Below, one piece after another: positions 12,747-22,928 of a stretch of DNA of 64,000 nt. A program made the position numbers and the translations under genes. The notes under the pieces are model-generated. The model did not search any database, was not told the origin of the DNA, and was given only the letters and a program-made list of their open reading frames with translations. Position 1 is the stretch's first letter. Every line of letters starts with the position of its first letter. Source of the DNA: Comamonadaceae bacterium (GTDB lineage Bacteria; Pseudomonadota; Gammaproteobacteria; Burkholderiales; Burkholderiaceae_C); NCBI GenBank assembly GCA_947479935.1, contig CANKBG010000002.1, positions 62,001 through 126,000 on the forward strand, read 5' to 3'.

Positions 12747-13037
12747 TCATGCCATCAGCATGGTCAGCACTTCGCTGGCTTCTTCAGATTCAATCTCTGA
12801 ACTGAGGGGCTTGCGTTTCATCAGCAAGTCCATCAGATCATTGTCTGACAAATCCATCAACACATACATCCCTCGCGCTTGGCCCACTGTCATTTCACGC
12901 GCATGTCGGTTAAAGAATCGCTCAATGAAAAGATCATTCTCAAGCAAGCCACGGCGACACCGCCAGCGCAATTTGCTCAGAGCGCGCTCGCTCAGAAGGT
13001 CTTGGCGGTCTAATCCTTCTAACAGTTCATCTCCCAT
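12747..13037 (-). CDS. sdhE: Succinate dehydrogenase assembly factor SdhE family (flavinylation)
   Basis: 96 aa between sdhB and gltA; SKLRWRCRRGLLENDLFIERFF contains the RGxxE-type motif region. Confidence 0.88.
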   Translation of the reverse strand: MGDELLEGLDRQDLLSERALSKLRWRCRRGLLENDLFIERFFNRHAREMTVGQARGMYVLMDLSDNDLMDLLMKRKPLSSEIESEEASEVLTMLMA

Positions 13038-13065
13038 TTCGCAGCTCTTTTCATTAGATCTTCGA

Positions 13066-13770
13066 TTAAATGGCGCGTCGCACCATCATCTCTTTGATCT
13101 TGCCAATCGCTTTGGTGGGGTTCAGGTTCTTTGGGCACACATCGACGCAGTTCATGATGGTGTGGCATCGGAACAGGCGGTAGGGGTCTTCCAAGTTGTC
13201 CAAACGCTCAGCCGTGCCGTGGTCGCGGCTGTCAGCCAAAAATCGATAAGCTTGCAGCAAGCCGGCAGGCCCGACAAACTTGTCTGGGTTCCACCAGAAG
13301 CTGGGGCAACTGGTGGAGCAACTGGCGCACAAAATGCACTCATACAAGCCATCCAGTTCTTCGCGCTCTTCGGGGCTTTGCAAACGCTCTTTTTCAGGCG
13401 GAATGGTGTCGTTGATCAAGTAAGGCTTGATCGAGTTGTATTGCTTGAAAAACTGCGTCATGTCCACAATCAAATCACGCACCACAGGCAAGCCAGGCAA
13501 TGGTTTTAAGACAATTTTGCCAGGCAAGGTAAGCATGTTGGTCAAACAGGCCAGGCCATTTTTACCATTGATGTTCATGGCATCAGAGCCGCACACGCCT
13601 TCGCGACATGAGCGGCGGAAAGACAAAGTGGGATCGACTTTTTTCAGCTTCATCAAGGCGTCTAAAAGCATGCGCTCGTGCCCATCCAATTCCACCTCAA
13701 TGCTTTGCATGTAAGGCTTGGCATCTTTGTCTGGATCGTAGCGATAGATTTCAAAAGTACGTAGAGTCAT
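13066..13770 (-). CDS. sdhB: Succinate dehydrogenase iron-sulfur subunit
   Basis: [58 protein letters not shown]. Confidence 0.96.
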   Translation of the reverse strand: MTLRTFEIYRYDPDKDAKPYMQSIEVELDGHERMLLDALMKLKKVDPTLSFRRSCREGVCGSDAMNINGKNGLACLTNMLTLPGKIVLKPLPGLPVVRDLIVDMTQFFKQYNSIKPYLINDTIPPEKERLQSPEEREELDGLYECILCASCSTSCPSFWWNPDKFVGPAGLLQAYRFLADSRDHGTAERLDNLEDPYRLFRCHTIMNCVDVCPKNLNPTKAIGKIKEMMVRRAI

Positions 13771-13788
13771 GATTCAACCTTAAGGGAT

Positions 13789-15594
13789 TTAGAAAGTCCG
13801 AACTTTGGGTGGCACGGAGTCCACTGTCAGGGGTTTCAAGTTAACGGGCTTGTAGGTCAGGCTGTTGGTGTCGCTGTGCCACAAAGAGTGTTTCATCCAG
13901 TTGGCATCGTCTCGACCCAAAGGCGCGATCGGGTCATCTGCTGGACGCTCATAGTCGCTCACAGTGTGTGCGCCACGGCACTCTTTGCGAGCGGCAGCCG
14001 ACACCATGGTGGCCTGTGCGCATTCGATCAAATTTTCAACTTCAAGCGCTTCAATACGTGCCGTGTTGAATACTTTGGAAGTGTCGATCAAGGCAATGGC
14101 ATTGACACGTTCGCGAATCTCTGCAATTTTCACAGCACCTTCGTCCATGGTGGCCTGCGTGCGGAACACCGCAGCATGTTTTTGCATGGTGGCGCGCATG
14201 TCATTGGCCACATCTTGCGAGTACTCACCCTTGCGACCTTCTAAGCGGTTCAGGCGAGCCAAAGTCAAGTCGGCTGCATCTTTTGGCATGTCCTTGTGGG
14301 CCTTGGTGTTGCTGGCGAAATCGACAATGTGATTGCCAGCCGCACGGCCAAACACCAAGAGGTCAAGCAATGAGTTGGTGCCCAAACGATTTGCACCGTG
14401 CACACTCACGCAAGAGCATTCGCCAACAGCGTACAAGCCGTTGACCACTGCGTTGTGACTGCTGGCAGTTTGGATGACCACTTGTCCGTGAATATTGGTT
14501 GGGATGCCGCCCATTTGATAGTGAATGGTTGGCACAACTGGAATAGGCTCTTTGGTGATGTCAACGTTGGCAAAATTCACACCAATTTCATACACAGACG
14601 GCAAGCGTTTGTGGATGGTTTCTGCACCCAAGTGATCTAGTTTTAACAGCACATAGTCTTTGTTAGGGCCGCAGCCACGACCTTCTTTAATTTCTTGGTC
14701 CATGGCGCGCGACACGAAATCTCGGGGTGCCAAGTCTTTCAGTGTGGGCGCGTAGCGTTCCATGAACCTTTCACCGTTGCTGTTCATCAAAATAGCGCCT
14801 TCACCGCGGCAACCTTCTGTGAGTAACACACCGGCACCGGCAACCCCCGTGGGGTGGAATTGCCAAAATTCCATGTCTTCCAATGGAATGCCAGCGCGTG
14901 CAGCCATGCCCAATCCGTCGCCAGTGTTAATGAAGGCATTGGTGGACGCTGCAAAGATACGGCCTGCGCCGCCAGTGGCCAGCAAGACAGTTTTGGCGTG
15001 CAAGATGTGCAGGTCGCCAGTTTCCATTTCGAGTGCTGTGACGCCCACCACATCGCCTTCGGCGTCGCGAATCAGGTCAAGCGCCATCCACTCCACAAAG
15101 AAACTGGTGTTGGCCTTGATGTTTTGTTGGTAAAGCGTGTGCAGCATCGCATGGCCTGTACGGTCAGCGGAAGCACAAGCGCGTTGGACTGATTTTTCTC
15201 CGTAATTTGAGGTGTGGCCGCCAAAGGGACGTTGGTAAATGGTGCCATCGGGGTTACGGTCAAAAGGCATGCCCATGTGCTCTAAGTCATACACAACTTT
15301 AGGCGCTTCACGGCACATGTATTCAATGGCGTCTTGGTCTCCAAGCCAATCAGAACCTTTGATGGTGTCGTAGAAGTGATAGTGCCAGTTGTCATCTGAC
15401 ATATTGCCCAATGACGCGCCAATACCGCCCTGCGCTGCCACTGTGTGTGAGCGAGTGGGAAACACTTTGGAGAGCACGGCCACATTCAAGCCGGCCCGTG
15501 CCAGTTGCAATGAGGCACGCATGCCGGAGCCACCGGCGCCGACAATCACGACGTCAAATTTACGCGTGGCGATCTTGTCTTTGGTGTAAGTCAT
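13789..15594 (-). CDS. sdhA: Succinate dehydrogenase flavoprotein subunit
   Basis: VDVVIVGAGGSGMRASLQLA-type FAD motif; SHTVAAQGGIGASLGN flavinylation His region. Confidence 0.96.
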   Translation of the reverse strand: MTYTKDKIATRKFDVVIVGAGGSGMRASLQLARAGLNVAVLSKVFPTRSHTVAAQGGIGASLGNMSDDNWHYHFYDTIKGSDWLGDQDAIEYMCREAPKVVYDLEHMGMPFDRNPDGTIYQRPFGGHTSNYGEKSVQRACASADRTGHAMLHTLYQQNIKANTSFFVEWMALDLIRDAEGDVVGVTALEMETGDLHILHAKTVLLATGGAGRIFAASTNAFINTGDGLGMAARAGIPLEDMEFWQFHPTGVAGAGVLLTEGCRGEGAILMNSNGERFMERYAPTLKDLAPRDFVSRAMDQEIKEGRGCGPNKDYVLLKLDHLGAETIHKRLPSVYEIGVNFANVDITKEPIPVVPTIHYQMGGIPTNIHGQVVIQTASSHNAVVNGLYAVGECSCVSVHGANRLGTNSLLDLLVFGRAAGNHIVDFASNTKAHKDMPKDAADLTLARLNRLEGRKGEYSQDVANDMRATMQKHAAVFRTQATMDEGAVKIAEIRERVNAIALIDTSKVFNTARIEALEVENLIECAQATMVSAAARKECRGAHTVSDYERPADDPIAPLGRDDANWMKHSLWHSDTNSLTYKPVNLKPLTVDSVPPKVRTF

Positions 15595-15662
15595 TTTGTG
15601 TGAGATCTTATTGAATGGGAGTAGGGTTCAGAGTCTGCAAAAGCGTGTGTTTCTGAACAGAA

Positions 15663-16028
15663 TCAAAGACGCCACAGGGCTTGCACCGCCCAACCGGCGC
15701 AGCCGACCAGCCAGACTAAGGAGGCGACGTGTAAGAAAAGACGCAAACCCAAGGGTTTGATGTAGTCCATCCAAATGTCACGAATGCCAATCCATGCGTG
15801 ATAGAGCAAGGCGAGAATGGTGACGAACGTGAGAACTTTCATCCACTGAGCGGCAAAAATACCAGCCCACTCTTCGTAGCCGATGGGGCCACTTGTGAAA
15901 ATCACTTGTGCCATCACCACCAAAGTAAAAATGGCCATCAGTGCTGCTGTAACGCGTTGTACCAACCAGTCGCGAATGCCGTAGTGAGCGCCAACCGTGA
16001 CGCGTTTAGAACCGTAATTAACTGACAT
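15663..16028 (-). CDS. sdhD: Succinate dehydrogenase membrane anchor subunit
   Basis: MSVNYGSKRVTVGAHYGIRDWLVQRVTAALMAIF; three hydrophobic segments; gene order. Confidence 0.92.
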   Translation of the reverse strand: MSVNYGSKRVTVGAHYGIRDWLVQRVTAALMAIFTLVVMAQVIFTSGPIGYEEWAGIFAAQWMKVLTFVTILALLYHAWIGIRDIWMDYIKPLGLRLFLHVASLVWLVGCAGWAVQALWRL

Positions 16029-16044
16029 ATTGATTCGTTCCTGA

Positions 16045-16476
16045 TTAGTAGAGGCCAAATAATTTGGCGGCCAGCACAGCCGTTAAGCCCAAGCTCAAAA
16101 CCAAGGTGGCCATGGCAGAGGAGGCCCCAAATTCTTTGGTCACTGCATGGTAAACATCCATGTACAAGTGACGAACGCCAGCAATGAAGTGATGCAAGAA
16201 GGCCCAAATGATGGCCAGTGCGACCAACTTCATGAACCAACCGGGAATGAAGCCAATACCCACATTGAATGCGGCCGCAAAAGTGGCAAATGAAATTTCC
16301 GATGTGATGGAGGTGTCAAACATCCAAATAATGAACGGCATGAGCAAAAACATCAGGGCGCCGCTGACACGGTGCAAGATTGAAACCCAGCCCGCGGCGG
16401 GCAAACGATAAGTTGGCAAATCGCTGAAAGCGTTGATGTTGCGAAATTCAGGCCTCTGACGGGCGTTTTCGGTCAT
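16045..16476 (-). CDS. sdhC: Succinate dehydrogenase cytochrome b556 subunit
   Basis: RPEFRNINAFSDLPTYRLPAAGWVSILHRVSGALMFL; HHFIAGVRHLYMD heme-ligand region. Confidence 0.93.
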   Translation of the reverse strand: MTENARQRPEFRNINAFSDLPTYRLPAAGWVSILHRVSGALMFLLMPFIIWMFDTSITSEISFATFAAAFNVGIGFIPGWFMKLVALAIIWAFLHHFIAGVRHLYMDVYHAVTKEFGASSAMATLVLSLGLTAVLAAKLFGLY

Positions 16477-16619
16477 TTTTAATTCCTCTTAGGTAACTTC
16501 ACGGTCATTTCTGACAGTCGTATTTTCTAATTCTATTGCAACGCAGCAAACTGACATGAGAATTTCATTAACAAATCAAAAAAACAATCCGAAGAAAGTT
16601 TTTAAAAGTCGTTTGAACC

Positions 16620-17402
16620 TCAATTGAGTGCGTTGAGATAGTGATGCGAGTTTGTGACGTAAAAGCCGCGGCGCAGTTCCATCGGGGTGTCATTGTAGGT
16701 ATAGGCCACCCGTTCCACGCTGAGAAGAGGGGTGTGAGATTTAATCTCAAGCAGCTTGCATTGAGCCTCGTCCGGCACCACTGCCTTGATCCTTTCGTCA
16801 GCGCGAACCATTCGAACGCCAAACTCAGTTTCGAAGAGAGCATACATGGGGCCATCATAGTCACTTAAGCGTTCTGCAGTGAGGCCTTTAAAGGGTGCCC
16901 CTGGCAGCCATAAATCTTCCAAGATGGTGGGGGCGCCGGCAAATGAGAGAACCCGGCGGACCTGAAGGACGGCATCGCCAGTGCGCAAGGCAAGGGCGCG
17001 GCCAATGTCAGCGTTGGCTCTGAGTTTCTTGCAATCGATGATTTTTCTCTGGGCAGGCCCTTCGCTCTTGGGGTCGCCCAAGTCGGGCATGAGTTTTAAA
17101 AAGCGATATTGCACCTGCTGTTCGGCGTGAGTGGCCACAAACGTACCTTTGCCCTGCCTTCGAATCAGCAGGTTGTCGCCGGCCAGTTCGTCGATGGCTT
17201 TTCGAACCGTGCCCTGGCTGACTCGGTACCGCGCTGCCAATTCCATTTCGCTGGGGATGCCTTCGCCCGGTTTCCACTCGCCCGATTGCAAGCCTTGCAG
17301 GATGAGGCCCTTAATTTGTTGGTACAGGGGGCTGAACGCTGGCGCTGCGCTCAAGGCATCGTTCAAACCAGCAGAATCTTCAGGAAAAACTTGGGATGTC
17401 AT
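16620..17402 (-). CDS. GntR-family transcriptional regulator with UTRA (HutC-type) effector domain
   Basis: N-terminal wHTH LYQQIKGLILQGLQSGEWKPGEGIPSEMELAARYRVSQGTVRKAIDELAGDNLLIRRQGKGTFVA; UTRA-like C-terminus. Confidence 0.92.
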   Translation of the reverse strand: MTSQVFPEDSAGLNDALSAAPAFSPLYQQIKGLILQGLQSGEWKPGEGIPSEMELAARYRVSQGTVRKAIDELAGDNLLIRRQGKGTFVATHAEQQVQYRFLKLMPDLGDPKSEGPAQRKIIDCKKLRANADIGRALALRTGDAVLQVRRVLSFAGAPTILEDLWLPGAPFKGLTAERLSDYDGPMYALFETEFGVRMVRADERIKAVVPDEAQCKLLEIKSHTPLLSVERVAYTYNDTPMELRRGFYVTNSHHYLNALN

Positions 17403-17448
17403 GAGGATGGCCCTTGAACAGGACAGACATAAAAGTGAGGCAATGATA

Positions 17449-17460
17449 TCTTATATAAGA
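17449..17460. promoter_or_regulatory. Perfect palindrome TCTTATATAAGA, candidate operator in the gntR/mdh divergent intergenic region
   Basis: Exact 12-bp self-complementary sequence; 15 bp around it recurs inverted at the 26370..26381 site; followed 11 nt later by TTGACT (17472). Confidence 0.6.
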
Positions 17461-17539
17461 CATAAGACAAATTGACTTTGGAGGGTTTTCGCGAGTAAAC
17501 TCGAAAGCTGTTTGCCTGTATGCATTTTCTGTGTGTACC

Positions 17540-17557
17540 CATCTGGAACGCCAGATG
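17540..17557 (+). other. Perfect hairpin in the mdh 5' leader
   Basis: CATCTGG-AACG-CCAGATG, 7-bp stem. Confidence 0.5.
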
Positions 17558-17629
17558 ACCCGGCCGGCAGTGAATGTCGGGATGTGGTTGGCGAGGTCCG
17601 TTTTCTTATCACTATCTGGAGTTCACACC

Positions 17630-18616
17630 ATGAGCAAAAAGCCCGTTCGCGTCGCCGTTACAGGTGCCGCAGGTCAAATTGGATACGCATTGCTGTTCCG
17701 CATCGCCTCTGGCGAAATGTTGGGCAAAGACCAGCCTGTTATTTTGCAGTTGCTAGAAATTCCTGACGAAAAAGCCCAAAAAGCTTTGAAGGGCGTGATG
17801 ATGGAGTTGGACGACTGCGCCTTTCCATTGCTTGCGGGCATGGAGGCTCACTCAGACCCTATGACTGCTTTCAAAGACACCGACTACGCTTTGTTGGTGG
17901 GTTCACGTCCGCGCGGTCCTGGCATGGAGCGTGCTGAATTGCTCGCCATCAACGGTGCCATCTTCACAGCGCAAGGCAAGGCCTTGAATGCCGTGGCTTC
18001 GCGCAATGTGAAAGTTTTGGTGGTCGGCAACCCCGCCAACACCAACGCCTACATCGCCATGAAGAGCGCCCCTGATCTCAAACCAGCCAATTTCACAGCC
18101 ATGCTGCGTTTGGATCACAACCGAGCAGCCTCACAAATTGCGGCTAAAACCGGTAAAGCTGTGGCGGATATTCAAAAGTTGTGCGTTTGGGGCAACCACT
18201 CTCCCACAATGTACGCCGATTACCGTTTTGCCACCATCAAAGGCGAATCAGTGAAGACCATGATCAACGACCAGGAATGGAATGCCAACGTGTTCTTGCC
18301 GACAGTGGGCAAGCGCGGCGCAGCCATCATTGAAGCGCGTGGCTTGTCTTCAGCCGCCTCGGCTGCCAACGCTGCCATCGACCACATGCGCGACTGGGCC
18401 TTGGGCACCGAAGGCCATTGGGTCACCATGGGCATTCCTTCTCAAGGCTGGTACGGTATTCCCAAAGATGTCATGTTCGGTTTCCCCGTCACATGCACCA
18501 ATGGCGAATACAAAGTGGTCGAAGGTTTGGAAATTGATGCCTTCAGCCAAGCTTGCATCGATAAAACTTTGAAAGAGTTGACAGACGAGCAAGCCGGCGT
18601 GGCTCACTTGATCTAA
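17630..18616 (+). CDS. mdh: Malate dehydrogenase
   Basis: [40 protein letters not shown] at 17630; [18 protein letters not shown]. Confidence 0.97.
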   Translation: MSKKPVRVAVTGAAGQIGYALLFRIASGEMLGKDQPVILQLLEIPDEKAQKALKGVMMELDDCAFPLLAGMEAHSDPMTAFKDTDYALLVGSRPRGPGMERAELLAINGAIFTAQGKALNAVASRNVKVLVVGNPANTNAYIAMKSAPDLKPANFTAMLRLDHNRAASQIAAKTGKAVADIQKLCVWGNHSPTMYADYRFATIKGESVKTMINDQEWNANVFLPTVGKRGAAIIEARGLSSAASAANAAIDHMRDWALGTEGHWVTMGIPSQGWYGIPKDVMFGFPVTCTNGEYKVVEGLEIDAFSQACIDKTLKELTDEQAGVAHLI

Positions 18617-18631
18617 TCAGCAAACACTCTC

Positions 18632-19627
18632 GTGAAGCATCCGCGCGACATTCTGTTGGGGTCTCAGGCCGCTGCCATGCGCTTGCCTGTCTGTGATCAC
18701 TACAGTGGTGTTGAAGTGCGGATGCGCAAAAGCTTGCAGCTGCAAGCTGAGATGACCCAAGAGTTTGGTGCCTGCGTTTTTGATGTTTCTTTGGACTGCG
18801 AAGATGGTGCCCCTGTTGGCGGCGAAACAGAGCATGCCCATTTGGTCAAAGAAATTGCGCTAAGCGCAGCAGCGGTTGCCAGAGTGGCTGCTCGGGTTCA
18901 TCCTGTAGACCATGCTTCATTTGCCAGCGACATTGCCATTATTGTGGGCGCATGCCATTCCAAATTGACCCATGTGATGGTGCCTAAAGTGGAAAGCGTT
19001 GCGGATGTAGAGACGGCCGTCAAGGCTTTCAATGAAGCCGGCGCAGATCATTTGCCGCTCCATGTCTTACTTGAATCTCCTGCAGCTGTGCACAACGCAT
19101 TTGAAATTGCAGCGCATCCGCGTGTTCAATCGATTGCATTTGGTTTGATGGATTTTGTGTCTGCCCACGGCGGCGCTATTCCGTCTAGCGGTATGGGACT
19201 GCAAGGTCAATTTACGCATCCACTGGTCATGCGCGCTAAGTTGGAAATTGCCAGCGCATGTCATGCGCATGGCAAAGTACCGTCGCACTGCGTGGTTACG
19301 GAGTTCAGTGATTTGCAAGCCATTAAATTGGCTGCCACCAAAGCCTCCAGAGAATTGGGTTACACGCGAATGTGGAGTATTCATCCCAGCCAAATTCGCC
19401 CCATTGTTGAGGCGCTCGCACCTTCAGAACATGAAATACAACAAGCGGCCCATTTGATTGAGGCCGCACGTCAAGCCGATTGGGCGCCTGTCAGTTTTCA
19501 GGGCCAACTGCATGACCGAGCCAGTTACCGATTTTTCTGGCAAGTTCTTGAACGTGCTTACCAAACAGGCCGCCCTCTGCCTAATTCTGTGCAGATCTAC
19601 TTTGCGGAGCCACAATGCGCAGCTTGA
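18632..19627 (+). CDS. HpcH/HpaI aldolase / citrate-lyase beta-like (CitE-like) CoA-ester lyase
   Basis: Begins MKHPRDILLGSQ; FDVSLDCEDGAPVGGETEHAHLVKEI; HVMVPKVESVADVETAV; FGLMDFVSAHGG; YTRMWSIHPSQIRPI. Confidence 0.88.
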   Translation: MKHPRDILLGSQAAAMRLPVCDHYSGVEVRMRKSLQLQAEMTQEFGACVFDVSLDCEDGAPVGGETEHAHLVKEIALSAAAVARVAARVHPVDHASFASDIAIIVGACHSKLTHVMVPKVESVADVETAVKAFNEAGADHLPLHVLLESPAAVHNAFEIAAHPRVQSIAFGLMDFVSAHGGAIPSSGMGLQGQFTHPLVMRAKLEIASACHAHGKVPSHCVVTEFSDLQAIKLAATKASRELGYTRMWSIHPSQIRPIVEALAPSEHEIQQAAHLIEAARQADWAPVSFQGQLHDRASYRFFWQVLERAYQTGRPLPNSVQIYFAEPQCAA

Positions 19628-20184
19628 ATGGTGTTCAGAGCATTTTTTTGCTGAGTTGTGGCATTTTTTGGCTGCCCTTCGGTCAGGCTCAACAAACCAA
19701 AGTGGACAACCACAAAACGAGCGCAGATGGCAAATCAAAACCTGCTGCCAAACCCACTCATCAAAGTGAGTTAAGAAAGTCCCATGTGGTCAAGCTGGCC
19801 ATTGAAACACCGCTCGAAGCGCATGAATTGAGCATTGCTGAACGTGTCCACGTGGGTCAATTGCCTTGTGAGATGGGCGCCTTTGTTCAGATGACCAGTG
19901 ATGCAAATTCGCCGGGGTACTTTAATGTGCAAGGTAAGGGCTACAAATATCGAATGAAACCTGTTGCGACCAGCACAGGTGCCATTCGTTTAGAAGATGA
20001 AAAAGCGGGCGCCGTGTGGCTGCAATTGGCCAATAAATCCATGTTGATGGATCAGAAAAATGGCCGTCGCTTGGCAGACGAATGTGCTCACCCAGATCAG
20101 GTGGCCGTCGCCAACGACATGAAGATCAACCCACCCCCAGCTTTGATTGATGTGAGCAATATGGCCACACCAGTCAAACGTTGA
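19615..20184 (+). CDS. Exported protein of unknown function (189 aa)
   Basis: Signal-peptide-like IFLLSCGIFWLPFGQAQ; start overlaps the CitE-like stop; lies between the lyase gene and acnB. Confidence 0.75.
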   Translation: MRSLNGVQSIFLLSCGIFWLPFGQAQQTKVDNHKTSADGKSKPAAKPTHQSELRKSHVVKLAIETPLEAHELSIAERVHVGQLPCEMGAFVQMTSDANSPGYFNVQGKGYKYRMKPVATSTGAIRLEDEKAGAVWLQLANKSMLMDQKNGRRLADECAHPDQVAVANDMKINPPPALIDVSNMATPVKR

Positions 20185-20241
20185 GATGTGTCGTTTGAAA
20201 ATTTTGATTTGTAAATTTATTTAGTTAGACAGGAGAAAACC

Positions 20242-22833
20242 ATGTTGAAAGCCTACCGTGAACACGCTGCCGAACGCGCTGCGCTGGGAATCCCCCCGTT
20301 GCCTTTGGATGCCAAACAAACGGCTGAGTTGATTGAACTCATCAAGAACCCACCCAAAGGCGAGGAAGCCTTTTTGATGGACATGCTCACACACCGTGTG
20401 CCACCTGGTGTGGACGATGCCGCCAAAGTCAAAGCCTCATTCTTGTCGGCAGTCGCCCATGGCGACTTGTCTGTCTCATTGGTCAGCAAATCCAAAGCCA
20501 CAGAATTGCTGGGAACCATGGTGGGTGGTTACAACGTCAAACCCTTGATTGATTTGCTGGACCACAAGGAAGTGGCCGCTGTGGCTGCTCAAGGCTTGAA
20601 GAAAACATTGCTGATGTTTGACTTCTTCCATGACGTTGCTGAAAAATCAAAAGCTGGCAATGCCGCTGCCACAGAAGTGATTCAAAGCTGGGCAGATGCT
20701 GAATGGTTCACCTCACGTCCTGAAGTGGCGAAAAAAATCACTGTCTCTGTGTTCAAGGTGCCTGGTGAAACCAACACCGACGATTTGTCGCCCGCACCCG
20801 ATGCTTGGAGTCGCCCCGATATTCCATTGCATTACTTGGCCATGTTGAAAAACACACGCCCTGATGCAGCCTTCAAACCGGAGGAGGACGGTAAGCGCGG
20901 CCCAATGGCTTTCATTCAAGAGATGAAGAAAAAAGGTCACTTGGTGGCTTATGTAGGTGATGTGGTGGGTACCGGTTCTTCACGCAAGTCTGCGACCAAC
21001 AGCATCATCTGGGGCTTTGGTGAAGACATTCCTTTTGTCCCCAACAAGCGCTTTGGTGGCGTGACATTGGGCGCAAAAATTGCCCCGATCTTCTTCAATA
21101 CGCAAGAAGACTCCGGCGCATTGCCAATTGAGGTGGATGTTTCTAAGTTGGAAATGGGTGATGTGATAGATGTGTTGCCTTACGAAGGCAAGATCATGAA
21201 AAATGGTGCACTGCTCACCGAATTTGAACTTCGCAGCGACATGTTGTTTGATGAAGTTCGTGCAGGCGGTCGAATCAATTTGATCATTGGCCGATCACTG
21301 ACGGTCAAGGCTCGCGAGTTTTTGCGTTTGCCTACATCAACCTTGTTCCGTTTGCCCAAAGTTCCAACTTCGACCAAAGCAGGCTTTACGGTGGCGCAAA
21401 AAATGGTGGGTCGTGCTTGCGGTTTGCCAGAAGGTCAGGGCGTTCGTCCTGGCACCTATTGCGAACCCAAAATGACAACAGTGGGTTCACAAGACACTAC
21501 AGGCACTATGACGCGTGACGAGTTGAAAGACTTGGCCTGCTTGGGTTTTAGCGCCGACATGGTGATGCAATCTTTCTGCCACACAGCGGCTTATCCCAAG
21601 TCCGTGGATGTCAAGATGCATCACGAATTGCCAGCCTTCATGAGCAACCGCGGTGGTGTGTCGTTGCGCCCTGGTGATGGCATTATTCACAGTTGGTTGA
21701 ACCGTTTGTTGTTGCCCGATACCGTGGGCACCGGTGGCGATTCGCACACACGTTTCCCCATCGGTATTTCATTTCCGGCCGGTTCTGGTTTGGTGGCTTT
21801 TGGTGCTGCCACAGGTGTGATGCCTCTGGACATGCCCGAATCCATCTTGGTTCGATTTAAAGGCAAGATGCAGCCTGGCATTACATTGCGCGATTTGGTT
21901 CATGCAATTCCTTACTACGCAATCAAAGCGGGTTTGTTGACGGTTGCCAAGTCCGGCAAGATCAATGAATTCTCCGGCCGAATTTTGGAAATTGAAGGTT
22001 TGCCAGATTTGAAAGTTGAACAAGCTTTTGAATTGTCGGATGCTTCTGCTGAGCGCTCTGCTGCGGGTTGCACAGTGAAGCTTAATCCAGAGCCCGTGAA
22101 AGAGTATTTGAACTCCAATGTTGTTCTCATGAAGAACATGATTGCGCAGGGTTACAGCGACAAGCGTGCGCTAGAGCGACGTATCAAAGCGGTTGAAGCC
22201 TGGTTGGCCAAGCCTAGCTTGTTAGAAGCCGACGCCAATGCTGAGTACGCTCACGTGCTGGAAATTGACATGGACCAACTCAAAGAACCCGTCTTGTGCT
22301 GCCCGAATGATCCTGATGATGCAAAACTTCTGTCACAAGTTGCAGGCTCCAAAATTGATGAAGTATTCATCGGCTCTTGCATGACCAACATTGGTCACTT
22401 CCGCGCAGCCTCCAAGTTGCTCGAAGGCCAACGCGATATTCCTGTCAAGTTGTGGGTTGCCCCGCCAACCAAAATGGATGCCGCGGAGTTGACCAAAGAA
22501 GGTCACTATGGCGTGTTTGGCGCTGCTGGTGCTCGCACTGAAATGCCAGGTTGCTCGTTGTGCATGGGGAATCAAGCACAAGTGCGCGAAGGGGCGACGG
22601 TGGTTTCTACCTCGACACGCAACTTTCCTAATCGTTTAGGTAAAAATACCAATGTGTATTTAGCCTCTGCTGAAGTGGCCGCCATCAGTTCTAAGCTGGG
22701 CCGTATTCCAACTGTAGAAGAGTATCAGTCCAGCATGACTGAAATTAGCAAAGACGGTAGCCAGATCTACAAGTACATGAACTTCGATAAGATAGAAGAG
22801 TACGCAGATGTGGCAAAAGGTGTCGCCGCTTAA
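20242..22833 (+). CDS. acnB: Aconitate hydratase B
   Basis: [67 protein letters not shown]. Confidence 0.97.
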   Translation: MLKAYREHAAERAALGIPPLPLDAKQTAELIELIKNPPKGEEAFLMDMLTHRVPPGVDDAAKVKASFLSAVAHGDLSVSLVSKSKATELLGTMVGGYNVKPLIDLLDHKEVAAVAAQGLKKTLLMFDFFHDVAEKSKAGNAAATEVIQSWADAEWFTSRPEVAKKITVSVFKVPGETNTDDLSPAPDAWSRPDIPLHYLAMLKNTRPDAAFKPEEDGKRGPMAFIQEMKKKGHLVAYVGDVVGTGSSRKSATNSIIWGFGEDIPFVPNKRFGGVTLGAKIAPIFFNTQEDSGALPIEVDVSKLEMGDVIDVLPYEGKIMKNGALLTEFELRSDMLFDEVRAGGRINLIIGRSLTVKAREFLRLPTSTLFRLPKVPTSTKAGFTVAQKMVGRACGLPEGQGVRPGTYCEPKMTTVGSQDTTGTMTRDELKDLACLGFSADMVMQSFCHTAAYPKSVDVKMHHELPAFMSNRGGVSLRPGDGIIHSWLNRLLLPDTVGTGGDSHTRFPIGISFPAGSGLVAFGAATGVMPLDMPESILVRFKGKMQPGITLRDLVHAIPYYAIKAGLLTVAKSGKINEFSGRILEIEGLPDLKVEQAFELSDASAERSAAGCTVKLNPEPVKEYLNSNVVLMKNMIAQGYSDKRALERRIKAVEAWLAKPSLLEADANAEYAHVLEIDMDQLKEPVLCCPNDPDDAKLLSQVAGSKIDEVFIGSCMTNIGHFRAASKLLEGQRDIPVKLWVAPPTKMDAAELTKEGHYGVFGAAGARTEMPGCSLCMGNQAQVREGATVVSTSTRNFPNRLGKNTNVYLASAEVAAISSKLGRIPTVEEYQSSMTEISKDGSQIYKYMNFDKIEEYADVAKGVAA

Positions 22834-22855
22834 TCAAGCTGCCATGCCTTCACTG

Positions 22856-22890
22856 AAAGCCCATAAGACGAAAGTCTTTTGGGCTTTTTT
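22856..22890 (+). terminator. Intrinsic terminator after acnB
   Basis: aaagcccataagac-gaaa-gtcttttgggctttttt, GAAA-capped stem with U tract. Confidence 0.9.
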
Positions 22891-22928
22891 GATGCCCCTC
22901 ATGTTTTGAGCATTCAGATCGTTGCAAA

